A DNA stretch of 64,000 nucleotides, from positions 12,976,088 through 13,040,087 of the forward strand of contig NC_084811.1 of NCBI RefSeq assembly GCF_963583255.1, given 5' to 3'. Position 1 is the stretch's first letter. Every line of letters begins with the position of its first letter. This DNA is from Pyrus communis. Lineage: Eukaryota > Streptophyta > Magnoliopsida > Rosales > Rosaceae. The notes beneath the pieces were generated by a model that was given only the letters and a program-made list of their open reading frames with translations, searched no databases and was not told where the DNA came from. Both the position numbers and the translations under genes were made by a program. Shown piece by piece: positions 49,815 to 62,818 of this stretch.

Positions 49815-51341
49815 TGATGTGGTAGAAACTAACACACAAATTAAACCCTATAAATTATGCAATCGTAATATGAGCAAGTAGGGATCGTTCTACTCCGGGG
49901 ATTAGAAGGGATGCTAATCAACACAAGCTAAACTTATAAAACTGAAAACTAAGTTAAACTAACAACAAAACAATGAAGGGGGAGGTTTTTTGGACGAATT
50001 CTGACTTAAAACAAGTAAATTGAAGAAACAAATTAAGTTTGGTACGAAAATTGGGTGAAAGCCTAGCTAAAGGATTCTTCTCCACACATAAAACATATGC
50101 ATACAAATCGATTTCCAATTATTATTCCTATAAATCATGAATGACAATGCCCCAAATTAATCATGAACAACACTAATTAACTCTCAGATTTTCCTAATTT
50201 CATTGAATTGGACTCAGCGATGCAATCAAATTATTCTTATCAAGTTCCCTATATGAATAGCATGATAGAGATACATATCAAAGATCATTAAGTTCTATGA
50301 AAATCATAAGCATTGACAAGACATTCGTAACTATGAGCTGCATGATACTCCTGCCAGGAATTTACTTAATACAATCATGACTAGTGACCTTTACTACTTG
50401 TAAATATAAGTTCATAACGATTATGTGAAATTCCCTTATATTCTAGCATCAAATCCTTGCATGCAAACTAAGTGTGCACCCTTAATCAACACACAAGAAC
50501 AAGTTCTTAATAAAATAGATAAGTAAATCGCATTCATGTTTTATGAAACAATAATTGGATGTAATCAATTTTTATAAAACATATGTTCATGGATTCGAAT
50601 TCACCTCTAGCTAAAAAGAAATTTAGTTACACATGTTCGTCATAACTAAATAAAAACAATCTAATTTAAACATTGAAACTAAAACTAAGGATAAAAAGAA
50701 CCTAGAAAAGCTCCAGCAATGGCAGATTTGGCTCCTCCTCTCCTCCCAAGGCTGCAGGACACCTCTATTTCTCTCTATTTTTTCTGTCTTTTTTTTTTCC
50801 CCCTGAAAGCTGGGGCAATAACTTGTATTTATAGGGCAAGGGCATGGCCTACTTTGTGGTGGAAAAGGATTGAGTTGTTTGCATTGTTTTAGGACTCCTT
50901 AAATCAGATTAGAAGTGGTTGAATGTGATAAGGAATCCCCCTTGTAGCTGGAGCTAAGGTAAGATAGAATAAGGATAAGATAGGATAATGTTTGGATAAT
51001 ATGGGATAAGATAGGATAAGACGGGATAAGATAGGATAAGACGGGATAAGATAAGATAAGGTTGGATAAGATCTCCTTGTTTTCAGCTGATTCCTTGTAT
51101 TCCAAGCCTTAATTTAATTCTTCCAGATTTGTAGCACATTTTTAGCATTATGCTCCATACACATGCTATCCAATCCAAGTCCAAAACTGCTTCAAATTGC
51201 TCCTTTTGGCCATTTACTGTCATCTTCACCAATTGCACCTACAATTACACGAAAATAAACTAAATCACTATAATAAATGGAACTTAACTAAGTAAATGCA
51301 AAGAAATAAGATAACAAAGTCGCATAATTATGCTCCTGTCA
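49815..51341 (-). repeat. Downstream LTR of the gag-only element
   Basis: 1527 bp, strongly alike to 54730-56293. It contains a minisatellite of GGATAAGAT units at about 50950-51070 with more copies than the partner LTR (55905-55995). The purine-rich AGTGTGGGCGAATT (minus strand, 51342-51355) next to it is the polypurine tract. Confidence 0.92.
50950..51070. repeat. GGATAAGAT minisatellite inside the LTR
   Basis: About ten units of GGATAAGATA/GGATAAGACG. The equivalent region of the other LTR (55905-55995) has fewer units, so the array changed length after insertion or between reverse-transcribed copies. Confidence 0.85.
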
Positions 51342-51355
51342 AATTCGCCCACACT

Positions 51356-53080
51356 TAGCTTTTGCTAGTAGAAAGAAAACAAAAAAAACCTAAACCTTCC
51401 AACAATTGCCTCAGGGATTTCAAATGGAACATGACATTTTAAAAATCACTACTCACATAGATTTTAGCCATCCTTACTCTTGAGTATACACTTAACCGCA
51501 GTCACCATTCACTAACTCCCATTTAATCAATTAAAACAATATTTGAAAGTAGTAACATGCCTTAGAGATTTCACTCAATTCCTCACCGGATATACTCTCT
51601 ATTTTCACACATATTTTATGACTACACTCCCTATACTAAGTATATGTGAGAAGATTGATGTAAACATGTAGACTAGCACTCACAAATGTTATAACAAAGA
51701 AGGCACTTTTTGAAATTACTAATACAAACATGCATATGATCTCATGAACGGAATGCCACTAATTAGAAGCCAGAACCAGGGATTCCATATGCTCATACCA
51801 ATTTCAAACTCCACATATTGAAACACATAACAATCAAGATAAAAGTCTAAGGGTTGTAATAGGGCTAAGGTATTGGCTAACAAAGAAAGGTTAAGGATAA
51901 ACAAAGGTTCTTAAAGTGATAGTAAGCAAAGTAATGAAATCAACACTTAGAATTCAACTTTTGATTGCAGCACCTAACTGTAAACACAAAGGGGAGATTC
52001 ATACAACTTTAGGGTCAGATTCACATTTTTGGACCATTCTTCAGCAACCAACACTTATGAACTCATTCTTACTTCTTTCTCAACCTCTTTTTTTCTTTTC
52101 TCAACTTTTTTTTTTCAACGTTTTTCTTTTATTTTTTTTTCCTGTTTCTTTTTCTATTTTCTTTGAAACATAAAACATAAGAACTACTTCACCGGAGTCA
52201 AAAGAACAAATCCTTCCCCCACACTTATTTTTCTACAAATTGTAGATCAAAAGAAATTCCCAATAAGGCATGCTTCACTATTCTTTAAGAACAAGGGTAT
52301 GGATATTCCTATACTAGCCTAGGTAGGGATAATGCAAGCTAACAAAGAAAATAAGCCAAATAAGGTTCAAAGGGGTTGAACCTACAATACATATGCAAGG
52401 GATAAGGCTTTTTGGCTCTGGTGGTAACTAAACAACTTCATCTTGTTATTTGTCATGCAATCAATTTTATGTTTTGAATGAAACAGGCATGAGTTCTAGT
52501 ATTTGGAACTAAAATGATGAAAAAGCATTCCAAGGAGCAACCAAGCATAGAAATAATGAGATCATGCAACAACTTTAGAAAGCAAGAATATCACAGATTA
52601 ATAACTCTCCAAACAAAGAATAGGCTCAAGTCTCAAAGGGTTGTAGTGTTAGTTTGAGTTTCTTCCTTCAAGTATGTTACAAAAACTGATATATTTTCTT
52701 TGTGATTACATGTGAATTCATAAATGACAACTACAACTAAGCATTAACCAAAGATCGTATCAAATTTCCGCCCATGTCTGTAACTTTCTTTAACAGTCAT
52801 GCAATTAAAAACCAAATCCTCATCATTGTGTTGGAAGGTACCCTAAGACACAAACAAGCAACAAAAACGACTCTTTTTGGTATTCTCTCAAACTTTTTTG
52901 ATTTTCTTTTTCAAAATTTTGTTATATAACACACAATAAAACATTTTAAAATAGTGAATAACAACATTAGTAGTGATAGGTGGTGAAATTCGAAAATAAA
53001 CCATCAAAAGCATTCTGTTTACTCTCCCCACCCCCCACCCATACTTAAACCAAACATTGTCCTCAATGTTTCAGAACTAA
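51356..53080. other. Internal non-coding part of the gag-only element
   Basis: AT-rich with T-rich runs near 52085-52150. No retroviral protein is recognisable; this is where pol would be expected in an autonomous relative, or it is replacement sequence. Confidence 0.55.
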
Positions 53081-53086
53081 ACTTAA

Positions 53087-54600
53087 TCAAGAAAGGCACG
53101 AAAGATAACTCGCAAACAAGATTATCATGGCAAAGTAAAAACAATAAAGAGAATGGCAAAAGAGAGCAAATCTGGTTGTAGGTGCCGGAAATTCCATTGT
53201 CTCTTTATTTGAACACATGGGTTGCCTCCCAAGAAGTGTTTGCTTTGACGTCTTCCAGCTGGACAACACCTCCATTTAATCCTCACTATGGCCTACGGCA
53301 TGAAGTTGATCTTTGAATGGAAGGTGATACTTGAAATTATCTAGTAATGGTTTACATTCTTGAGTGGGTGCTTGAATCATTGAAATCAACAACATGTTAG
53401 TAGAAAACGAAATTGAAATTTGAGGAGGTGGCTTACCTGTGTGCTGCGACAAGAACTCAAGGACAAAGACTACTTTGAAAGTTTCAGGAATGTTGCTCTT
53501 GGCTAGATTTGGTGTGAGGGCAGTGACTTGTCCTGTGTTATAAAATCCAACTTCTTTAGGGATGGTTGTCTCAAGTACATCCTTTTTGATGAATTCTAGA
53601 TATTCCCTAGCCACATCTTTCTTTTGAATCCTTCTCCTTGTTGTACAAACCTTTTAAAAAAATTTAGCACATTCTGGAACTTGCTTTACTATATCAAGAA
53701 TCGGGATATTAACTTGCACCTTTGGAAAGGTTTCGAAGACGTCTTCCTCTCTCTCTCTTCTTTCTTGGATTGCAAAAACCTGCAAGGAAAAGGGACATTT
53801 GGTGGAATAAGGTTAGAAAGAATTGAATTCGGAACAACCTTACTAGAATTTGATGTGGTGGAGCTAGGGTGGCTGCGGCATTAGGATTGGGGACGATTGG
53901 ATTATGCGGCAAGGCTTCTTCTAAGCTTGCCATGGCTGAGTCTTCCTTATCCTCTTTGGATAGCTCCTCTTTGTCTACTTCTAGGCTATGGTTGGACACT
54001 TGCAACCTCCATACCACTTCTCAAAGTGATCGCTTCATCGATTTCAAAATCTCTCATCAAATTGACACTGGTTGACCTGGAAAGTTCACTTTGTTCTCGA
54101 ATTTGTCCCATGAATTCAGCGATCTATCCAACTTGATTCTTCACGTTCCCCATCTCTTTAGCTTGGTCTTGTAAACCCTGAGTCAAAGAAGTTAGTGTTT
54201 GAAGAATTTTATCATAATCCATTGACGAACCTGAATTTGGTTAGGATTGTTGTGGGGGAGGCTGTAGTGGCTGCATAGGTCTTGAATAAAACTCCTCCGA
54301 TGGCTGCCAATATCCTTCTTGTTGAACTTGTTGAGGTTCCCTCCACATAAAATTTGAATGATCACTCCCACCTGGATTGTAAGTGTTGGAAAACAAGTTG
54401 TTCCTTGATTGATTATGGCCAAGATAACCCCAAGCATTGACTCTATCCCAACCTCCATTCTCAATTAATTGAGGATGTTGATTAGTTTGATATCCTTGCC
54501 TATAGGACACACCAAATGTACCCACTCTTTGCATTCTAGACCTTTCGATATACTATGACATAAGAAAAGTAAGATTCGCCATTTGAGCTTGAAGATTAGC
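53087..54600 (-). pseudogene. gag and pre-RT remnant of the gag-only element
   Basis: Minus-strand text in order: FGVSYRQGYQTNQHPQL, FSNTYNPGGSDHSNFMWREP (54534-54241; the SNTYNPGWRNHPNFSW motif of Athila/TAT gag C-termini), QVG then a stop, QIAEFMGQIR, EAITLRSGMEV (about 54020-53985; the AITLRSGK motif), further Pro-rich text, and QECKPLLDNFKYHL (about 53330; compare ELKPLPDNLKY, the linker before RT). Directly after that the frame ends, so protease, RT, RNase H and integrase are deleted. Stops and frameshifts interrupt gag as well. Proteins for movement must come from elsewhere. Confidence 0.75.
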
Positions 54601-54706
54601 AATTGCCATGTCTTGCTTCTCTAGTATTTGAAATCAAAGAAATAAAACAAAATCAAATATCAAAAGAAAAATAAACAAAAAACAAAGTGATTAGCAATTT
54701 CACTAA

Positions 54707-54724
54707 TCCCCGGCAACGGCGCCA
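54707..54724 (-). promoter_or_regulatory. Primer binding site of the gag-only element
   Basis: Minus strand TGGCGCCGTTGCCGGGGA, five bases inside the LTR. This exact type is common in Athila/TAT and Ogre-like plant elements; I do not assign the tRNA with certainty. Confidence 0.8.
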
Positions 54725-54729
54725 AAATT

Positions 54730-56293
54730 TGATGTGGTAGAAACTAACACACAAATTAAACCTTATAAATTATGCAATCGTAGTATAAGCAAGTAGGGAT
54801 CGTTCTATTCTGGGGATTAGAAGGGATGCTAATCAATACAAACTAAACTTATAAAATTGAAAACTAAGTTAAAATAACAACAAAACAATGAGGGGGGAGG
54901 TTTTTGGACGAATTCTGACTTAAAACAAGTAAATTGAAGAAACAAATTAAGTTTGGTACGAAAATTGGGTGAAAGCCTAGCTAGAGGATTCTTCTCCACA
55001 CATAAAACCTATGCATACAAATCAATTTCCAGTTATTATTCCTATAAAACATGAATGACAATGCCCCAAATTAATTGTGAACATCACTAATTAACTCTCA
55101 GATTTTCCTAATTTCATTGAATTGAACTCAGCGACGCAATCAAATTATTCTTATCAAGTTCCCTATATGAACAACATGATAGAGATACATATCAAAGATC
55201 ATTAAGTTCTATGAAAATCATAAGCATTGACAAGGCATTCATAACTATGAACTGCATGATACTCCTGCCAGGAATTTACTTAACACCATCATGACTACTG
55301 ACCTTTACTACTTGTAAATATAAGTTCATAACGATTAGGTGAAATTCCCTTATATTCTAGCATCAAATCACTGCATGCAAACTAAGTGTGCACCCTTAAT
55401 CAACACACGAGAACAAGTTCTTAATAAAACAGATAAGTAAATTGCATTCATGTTTTATGAAACAATAACTGGATGTAATCAATTCATATAAAATATATGT
55501 TCATGGCTTTGAATTCACCTCTAGCTAAAAAGAAATTTAGTTACACATGTTTGTTATAACTAAATAAAAGCAATCTACTTTAAACATTGAAACTAAAACT
55601 AAGGATAGAAAGAACCCAGAAAAGCTCCAGCAATGGCAGATTTGACACCCCCTTTCCTAGATGGCAGATTTGGCTCCTCCTTTCCTCCCAAGGTTGCGAC
55701 ACACCTCTATTTCTCTATATTTTTTTTGTCTTTTTTTTTTCTTCCCCTGAAAGATGCCACAATAACTTGTATTTATAAGGCTAGGGCACGGCCTACATTG
55801 TGATGGAAAAGGATTGAGTTGTTTGCAGCGTTTTAGGACTCCTTAAATCAGATTAGAAGTGGTTGAATGTGATAAGGAATCTCCCTTGCAGCTGGAGATA
55901 AGGTAAGATAGAATAAGGATATGATAGGATAATGTTTGGATAATATGGGATAAGATAAGATAAGACTGGATAAGATAGGATAAGGTTGGATAAGATCTCC
56001 TCGTTTTCATCTGATTCCTTGTCTTCCAAGCCTTAATTTAATTCTTCCATATTTGTAGCACATTTTTAGCATTATTTGTCACCAAAAAACGTCCATCCAT
56101 TATGCTCCATACACATGCTATCCAATCCAAGTCCAAAACTGCTCCAAATTGCTCATTTTGACCATTTATTGTCATCTTCACCAATTGAACCTACAATAAC
56201 ACGAAAACAAACTAAATCACTATAATAAATGGAAATTAACTAAGTAAATGCAAAGAAATAAGATAACAAAGTCGCATAAATATGCTCCTATCA
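54730..56293 (-). repeat. Upstream LTR of the gag-only element
   Basis: 1564 bp. It differs from its partner by a shorter GGATAAGAT array, an additional ATTTGTCACCAAAAAACGTC stretch near 56075, and a small duplication ATGGCAGATTTG at 55632 and 55662. Minus-strand start TGATAGGAGCATA is typical of this lineage. Confidence 0.92.
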
Positions 56294-56976
56294 GATGAGT
56301 ATGATGCCACATACTTCTCTTTGATGAAGAATTCATGACAATAGCCTTCTAGTTGCCTCACTTCCATATAATGCATGCACACACATGTTTACATGAAATT
56401 CCACTAATTTTCCGTTCCATACAACTACAATGACTAGTAGGCATTCGCACAGTGTGCCTTTGGGAAATGTCTTGCACTTCATACTCGTCTTCACCTATAT
56501 GGATGTGTCTACAACAATGTCTATATGGAGAGTGTAGAAATATGTTTGCAACGACGTCAATAACACCGTTCAAGTATAACACAACTTTGTCGGCAAAATT
56601 CCTTTAATCAAAGTATGTTAAAGAAAAACAAAATAATAATAAGACTATTACCTTTTGTCTATTTGACATAAGGGTCCATGGAATGTTGTCTTTTACGATC
56701 GCCAATCATTGTTTCCAAGTGTGTCATGAAGAATGTCCAGCTATTTTTGCATTCTAATTAAACCACTGCCATAACTATTGGAAACAATCCAAAACTGCTA
56801 TCTAAGCTAACTGTTGTTAATAGTTGGCCTCCAAAAGGCCTTTTCAAGAAGCATCCATCAACTTCAATAAAGGGCCTACATCCATTCACAAAATGATCTC
56901 TCACTGATACAAAGAAAACGAAGAAATGCTTGAAGACAGGATACCCCAAGCTTCTGTCAACTTGAATTCTTATCAA
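56294..56976 (-). pseudogene. MULE transposase fragment (catalytic region and SWIM finger)
   Basis: Minus strand from 56976: FVNGCRPFIEVDGCFLKRPF, GGQLLTTVSLDSSFGLFPIV (the MULE transposase domain; compare CRP.IGVDGC.LKGP.GGQLL), then NSWTFFMTHLE and in a shifted frame PWTLMSNRQK, and after a gap MPTSHCSCMERKISGISCKH, a SWIM finger CxC..CxH (about 56450-56390), ending KYVASYSS at the insertion site. Stops and frame changes show decay. The upstream edge at about 56964 coincides with the truncated LTR of the next element. The C-terminus is at 49560-49814. Confidence 0.8.
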
Positions 56977-58193
56977 TATAACATATAACTTACATATCCT
57001 ATTCGGGAAGATCCATACATCGAAATTCCGATCCGTAAGTTTCTAACATCCTCAAATATTACGTATCGGAATTTCGGTAGTCGATTGCTATAATAATCAA
57101 GCGGCGGACCTTAATGAAACTACGTTCAAATGACGGAAATTCATCAATCGGACTTCACCAATGGAATCAAGGTATTCAAAGTTAGCCTCCGAAGGTCAGG
57201 GAATGTCTCGGCCCACACGCTGCCACAGGTGGCGATTGGCAACCCCAACTCGTTGGAAAATTCAACTATTTCTAAAAATTCTCAAAGTTCACAAAAATGA
57301 AAATCTCAATGATTAGAGCAACTTCCATACCTGTGACTAAGGCTAATTTGGTTGGGAAAAGCCCCAATTTCACGAAAACCCACTAGATTCCTAACATGGG
57401 TGAACCTCGATTCGTCCTCTCCGGTGCTCCAACATCCTAAATCTTGTTTGGGTCTTGTTACTGGGCTCAAGAGGAGCTGGATGTAGGTAATGGTCGACGG
57501 AGGGGCTTATAGAAACGACAGATTTTGTCGCTGTGGCTTGGGACACCCTCGAGGCAAGTCCGTCAGGAAACAAGGCAAATTCCTCTCAAATTTAGGTGGA
57601 AAACCGAAGAGGGAGTAATTTAATGATGATTGGTGAGGGTGGATTCTCTCAATTCATCGAAAATTTGATGAATTGCGCTCGAAAAACCAACCGGGTCGAG
57701 CAGGATTGTCGGGTCAAGGAGGAGCCGGTTCGGTTCCCCTCCTTCTTCTCCTCCCTTGATTCCCTCATTTCTCTCTTCTCTGATTGGTCACCTTCTCATC
57801 CCTCCTTTCCTGATTAGTCTAGTTCCTCCCTCCTTTCTCTCCTTCATACTCCATCTCCACCGCCCATCTTTTCTGTCTTTAAATCTGGGCCACACACGTG
57901 GTTCTCCAGATTAAGCTCGAAAAATCTGGAGCTTTCTAGAAATAATTAATTTACTAAAATTGCCCCCAACTTTAAACGTTAATATCTCATTCGTTATAAC
58001 TCCAAATCCCGATCCATTTGCGCCCATGCGTCCGTAGTGACGAGTACTGCAAGGATACGCCAAAAAAAAAAAAGAACTTTACGTAACACGACATGGTAGT
58101 CAACAAAAGTCAACACTTAACCTTGAAGGGCATTTTTGTAAATTCATTTTTTAAAATTATAAAAATTGTACTAATTGGGGATGGGTTGTTACA
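56964..58193 (-). repeat. Downstream LTR, truncated
   Basis: Aligns to 61558-62818 from GAATTCTTATCAATATAACA through AATTGGGGA and GTTGTTACA. The purine tract TTAAGGAGGGTAGATTG (minus strand, about 58194-58210) abuts it. It lacks the R/U5-like part with the hairpin module. Confidence 0.85.
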
Positions 58194-60380
58194 ATCTACC
58201 CTCCTTAAAAAATTTCGTCCCTGAAATTTAAAATAACTTGTTATAAATAAGATACTCGAAAACAAGGAGGAACATATTTATATAAACATAAGAAATCAAG
58301 TTGGAGCAGTTACATAAAAGAGAATGTCATTCCACCGCGATTGGATTGCAATTTTTTTTTCTTTCATGCCTCCAAGCTCATACCATCTTCCTTCCTTAAT
58401 AATATAGTAGTATAATACTTATATAACTCGAAAGGTTGAAAACACCAATTATTATGTAATAAAATAAGGAAATACTTGTATTGAGTTTAAAACCAAGAAT
58501 GGAAATAACTCACCCAAAATTTTGTAATAGCAAAAATAAAGTAATTTAAGAATATTTGCACGGAAAATCACAACCCAAAATGAAAATGGACCTAGCCAAG
58601 CATTCATTGTGTCACGAACTTCGAGGATGAGTCCGAACCATAGCTAACTAATAACTGTTGCCATAGATAAGCCATCTTGCCCACTTGCCTAGTGAACCTA
58701 ACAATTAAGCCATCGATATTACAGTATGCAGCCTGTAATGCCGATCACCCATTGTTGTCTTAATAAGCTAGTGAGAAGTTCTTAAGGATGCCCAAATATT
58801 GTTTTTCTTTTCATGTGCGAGTATGCCTAGATCACCCGATTCATGCCTCAATCGCAATATCGTATTATCCCAGAGCGCACCAAATCAGCACCTAGATGTG
58901 TTTCAACGTTCACATTCCCACAACAATGTGACCCTGGAGTGAAGCAGTGGAAATATACATAGAGGCGAACACATATTGCGAAAAACTTCATTCGTGGCTA
59001 ATCACTAGAGTTGCTCTCCAAATCGAAGGGTATAAGATCTGCAAGCTTAAATTAGATAAACCACATCTCTGACGACATTCTTCAAATGGCAATTGCAGTT
59101 CCAAGCCACACTTGGAAAATTAACGTCATAACCACCAAGCTCATAACCTATGCTCATACCTTGACCAATATCATGTTGAATTACTACTCAATCCTCAAAA
59201 CTGCTTGGAATTCTTCTTGGTAAATCTGGTAAACTCACAAGAAGATTATACTCCAATAGTTCCTGCTAGCATCGATATGAAACTGGCGCACACATTTGCC
59301 AAGTCGACCTATCGTGAATTCCTCACTGATTGAGCGAGAACCCATGTATAAAAGGCTAAAAGAATACTCAAGAATTTGAGGGTCAAAACAAGTCCATGAA
59401 ATCTAAAGTACAAGATATTTGGATTGAATATACAGTTTTGATGTCTGAACACGTGTAAATATTTAACTTAATCATGCGCTAGCAATGAAGGGTTTGGAAG
59501 ATAACTCATCTTGAACAATAGTTTAAGAAGGGTTAATGGACAGAAACTTAAAATTTTCCTTGACTCAAAATTCACAATAGTTTGTTACAGCAATAGGTCC
59601 AGGAATAATAAATCACCAATGGTGACAATTTGCTCGACAGAATGCTGATTGGGTGATTTAAGGACTAACGGTCTAGACTGAAAGTTTTGAAGTCTAAGTG
59701 ATCCTCCTGGGCAATTTATCAACATCAGACATGATATGGGAAATAGACAAGTGATTCAGAATCAACTAAAATACCTTTAATACCAAGAGGTGAAATTGAG
59801 CTAACAAGGTTTCTTTATGATCAAAAAGTAATATCACAAAAGTATTAGAGCTATCAAGGACCAAAAGTGATTTTTTCCAAGATGTTCTTCCATCAAGTGC
59901 TACCACTCTAGTACCATCGTCACATGAGACATTTCTAAAGTCTTGACAAAAGTAGACTTCGCAAGAATTCAAATAGGTGGTATTCTAACGGATACTGCCA
60001 AGAAATCAAAACTATTTCAGATTTCCGACCTTGAAAGGTTTAATAATGATGGCTGGAGGATAAGGATGGAATTGGTTGGCAAAGTCTCTAATAATACACA
60101 ATTACCAATACATTAGCCCTGCTTTAGACCATCAACTTGCCTCAAGTCTACATCTTTCCTTGGTAGGGAATTTCTTTACTTTAAGTCTAAGGGCATTCAC
60201 CCAAGTGCTCTTTTAAGACGTCAACAAGTCGACAAAACTACCCAAAACTTAGGAAAAGCTAACACATTTTTCGTATTCGACGAGGTGGCAAAATTCGAAA
60301 ATTATGTCCAAGAACCGCAAATGTTGACATCACGCGTGTGATGAACACAATACTACCCAACTTATGCTCTAATACCAAAC
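58194..60380 (-). other. Gene-less internal region
   Basis: About 2.2 kb, AT-rich. No gag, zinc knuckle, protease, RT or integrase motif can be read in any frame; the longest frames (about 68 codons, 59766-59972 minus) are unremarkable. Only the polypurine tract and primer site are recognisable. Confidence 0.7.
60368..60379 (-). promoter_or_regulatory. Primer binding site, initiator Met type
   Basis: Minus strand TGGTATTAGAGC, one change (C to T) from the standard TGGTATCAGAGC, a few bases inside the LTR end. Confidence 0.8.
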
Positions 60381-62818
60381 TGACACACCCCAACCTGGAA
60401 TGTCCACTAGGACTCCGAATCGAGTTGTGCTAGTCGACATCTGGAAGGTGACAAAGCCATAAAGTATAGTGATGTGGAAAATGTGAATAAATTTAAACAT
60501 AAAGTGCCCAAAGATAAGAGTGCACTGTGAGTGGAAATGAACCCATTTCACACGTGACGTCAGAGCACAAGTAAAGTACAATAGTGTGGGTAAGGATGAT
60601 ACCCTCAGAGGTAGCCACCTATATTGAGATTAGCCACAAATCCTCGTCGATACGAACTTTCAATAGCTAAAATCTGGAGGGGAGCAAAAATAGAGGTGAG
60701 TGGGCCTGAAGATAAAGTTTTTAATAAAAACCTTTTGAAAATGTTATAACCCCTCGCCATAAACGCCGTATAATTTTCTAGAAAATAATAATACATATGT
60801 ATATAGAAATCATGCTCGAGAGTAGTGCAAAACCAAGTATATGCCATGTCAAGTATCTCAGCAATGAAATAAGTAAGTCAGGTGAAATAAATCAATGTAA
60901 AATAATATGTCAGCCGGAGTAACCTAACGTAACATATACGACTGAACCTAGAGCTCATTAAATATGCCTGCACACGAGTCGGAACGACCTATTGTGGTCT
61001 GTACGACAGGTTTGTGTGTAAATAAGTACGCTCAAGTGCTACGATCACGTGAATGCTGTATAAATAATCGTGGGTCACCCACGAGTCGGAACCACCTATT
61101 GTGGTTTGTACGATAGGGCTGTGCACCAAACTTGGATCCAAGGTGAGTGTGCGGTGCAAGGGATGAACATCAGGTGAAGGACTGTGCCCTGGTCACAGGC
61201 AGGAGCACTAACACCGAGGTGCAGGATAATGAGCTCTACATGCTTCTACGTATAACCAGAACCAATGCAACCACTAACATCATACAGTACTAACCTGAAA
61301 CTTACCTGGCCTCTACAGCGTCATACAATTGTATGTATATACACACCAATGCATATAATAAAATGAAATGTAAGCATGACATGGCACTGAAAAACGTAAT
61401 TCCATTTAAAACCATTTATGGGAAAATGAAAAACATATATACGTATATATAGAAAACCAAAAGCCCACTCACCTGGAGGCTGCGCTACAACTCCCTGGCA
61501 CAACATCAAGGCGTCATGAACGATTGGTGCCTAGAACAATTATCAAATCATGTCTTAGAATTCTTATCAATATAACATATAACTTACATATCCTATTTGG
61601 GAAGATCCGCACATTGGATTTCTGATCTGTAAGTTTCTAACATCCTCAAATATTATGTATTATAACGCATCATAGTTTGGTGATGATCCAACGGTCGGAT
61701 TGTCGATTACTATAATAATCAAGTGGCGGACCTTAATGAAACTACGTTGAAATGACGGAAATTCATCAATCAGACTTCGCCAACGGAATCAGGTATTCAA
61801 ATTTATCCTCGGAAGGTCAGAAGACGTCTCGGCCCACCCGCCGCCGCACGCACCGCCACAGGTGGCTGTTGACCGCCCCAACTCGCCGGAAAATTCAACT
61901 ATTTCTAAAAATTCTCAAACCTTATAGAAATGAAGATCTCAGTGATTAGAGCAACTTCCATACCTGTGACTAAGGCCAATTTGGCCGGGAAAAGCCCAAT
62001 TTTCACTAAAACCCACAGGATTCCTAAAATGGGTGAACCTCAATTCTTCCTCTCCGGTACTCCGACGTCCCAAATCTTGTTTGGGTCTTGTTACTGGGCT
62101 CAAGAGGAGCTGGAGGATGGTAGTGGTCGACGAAAGGGCTTACAGAAACGACGGATTCCACTGCCGTGGCTCGGAACACCCTCGACGCAAGTCCGTCGAG
62201 AAACAGGGCCAATTCCTCTCAAATTTAGGTGGAAAATTGAAGAGGGAGTAATGTAATGATGATTGGTGAGGGTGGATTCTCTCAATTCATCGGAAATTTG
62301 ATGAATTACGCTGGAAAAACTAACCGGGTCGAGCAGGCTTGTAGGGTCAAGGGGGAACCAGTTCGGTTCCCCTCATTCTTCTCCTCCTTCCATTCCCTCA
62401 TTTCTCTCTTCTCTAATATGTCACCCTCTCATCTCTCATTTCCTGATTGGTCCGGTTCCTCCCTCCTTTCTCTCCTTTATACTTCATCTCCACCGCCCAT
62501 CTATTCTGTCTTTAAATCTAGGCCCCACACGTGGCTCTCCAGATTAAGCTCCAAAAATCTAGAGCTTTCTGGAAATAATTAATTTACTAAAATGTCCCCG
62601 ACTTTAAACGTTAATATCTTCTTCGTTATAACTCCAAATCACGATCCGTTTGTGCCCATGCATCTGTAGCGACGAGTACTATAAAGATACGCCAAGAAAA
62701 TGAACCTTACGTGACACAACATGGCAGTCAACAAAAATCAACACTTTGCCTTGAAGGGCATTTTTGTAAATTCCTTTTAAAAGTATAAAAATCATACTAA
62801 TTGGGGACGGTTGTTACA
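60381..62818 (-). repeat. Upstream LTR, full length (2.4 kb)
   Basis: Plus strand TGACACACCCC to GGTTGTTACA. Includes the hairpin module at 60965-61210 (GAGTCGGAACGACCTATTG, GAGTCGGAACCACCTATTG, ACTTGGATCCAAGGTGAG) and at 61700-62818 the part shared with 57100-58193. Small open frames here repeat in both LTRs and are not genes. Confidence 0.85.

Larger units (their letters stand above)
49815..56293 (-). mobile_element. Non-autonomous Athila/TAT-like LTR element (gag only)
   Basis: LTRs 54730-56293 (upstream on minus) and 49815-51341 (downstream), TG..CA ends on the plus strand (TGATGTGGTAG..CCTRTCA), exact 5 bp duplication GATGA at 49810-49814 and 56294-56298. The internal part is only 3.4 kb, with gag-like text and a short pre-RT linker but no protease, RT or integrase. 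Size and content match gag-bearing non-autonomous elements derived from Athila/TAT-type gypsy. It sits inside the MULE transposase gene. Confidence 0.92.
56964..62818 (-). mobile_element. Non-autonomous chromovirus-like LTR element, no gag-pol
   Basis: Minus-strand order: full LTR 62818-60381, primer site, 2.2 kb internal region without coding similarity, downstream LTR 58193-56964 (truncated). LTR termini TGTAACAACC..GTGTGTCA, primer site and hairpin module are those of the chromovirus group seen at 2917-12151. With large LTRs and a gene-less interior it fits the LARD description. The downstream LTR lost the portion matching 60381-61557, so the target duplication cannot be tested. Confidence 0.82.

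Noticed and set aside
50899..51105. 68-codon Ser/Tyr/Leu-rich frame
   Set aside because: Translation of the GGATAAGAT minisatellite in antisense.
52085..52150. T-rich stretch as poly(A) tail of a minus-strand retro-insert
   Set aside because: Interrupted by C and A and without flanking duplications; lies inside the gag-only element.
57391..62582. Paired open frames of 60-108 codons in 57391-57817 and 61930-62582
   Set aside because: Both sets lie in homologous LTR sequence; they share frames because the LTRs are copies.
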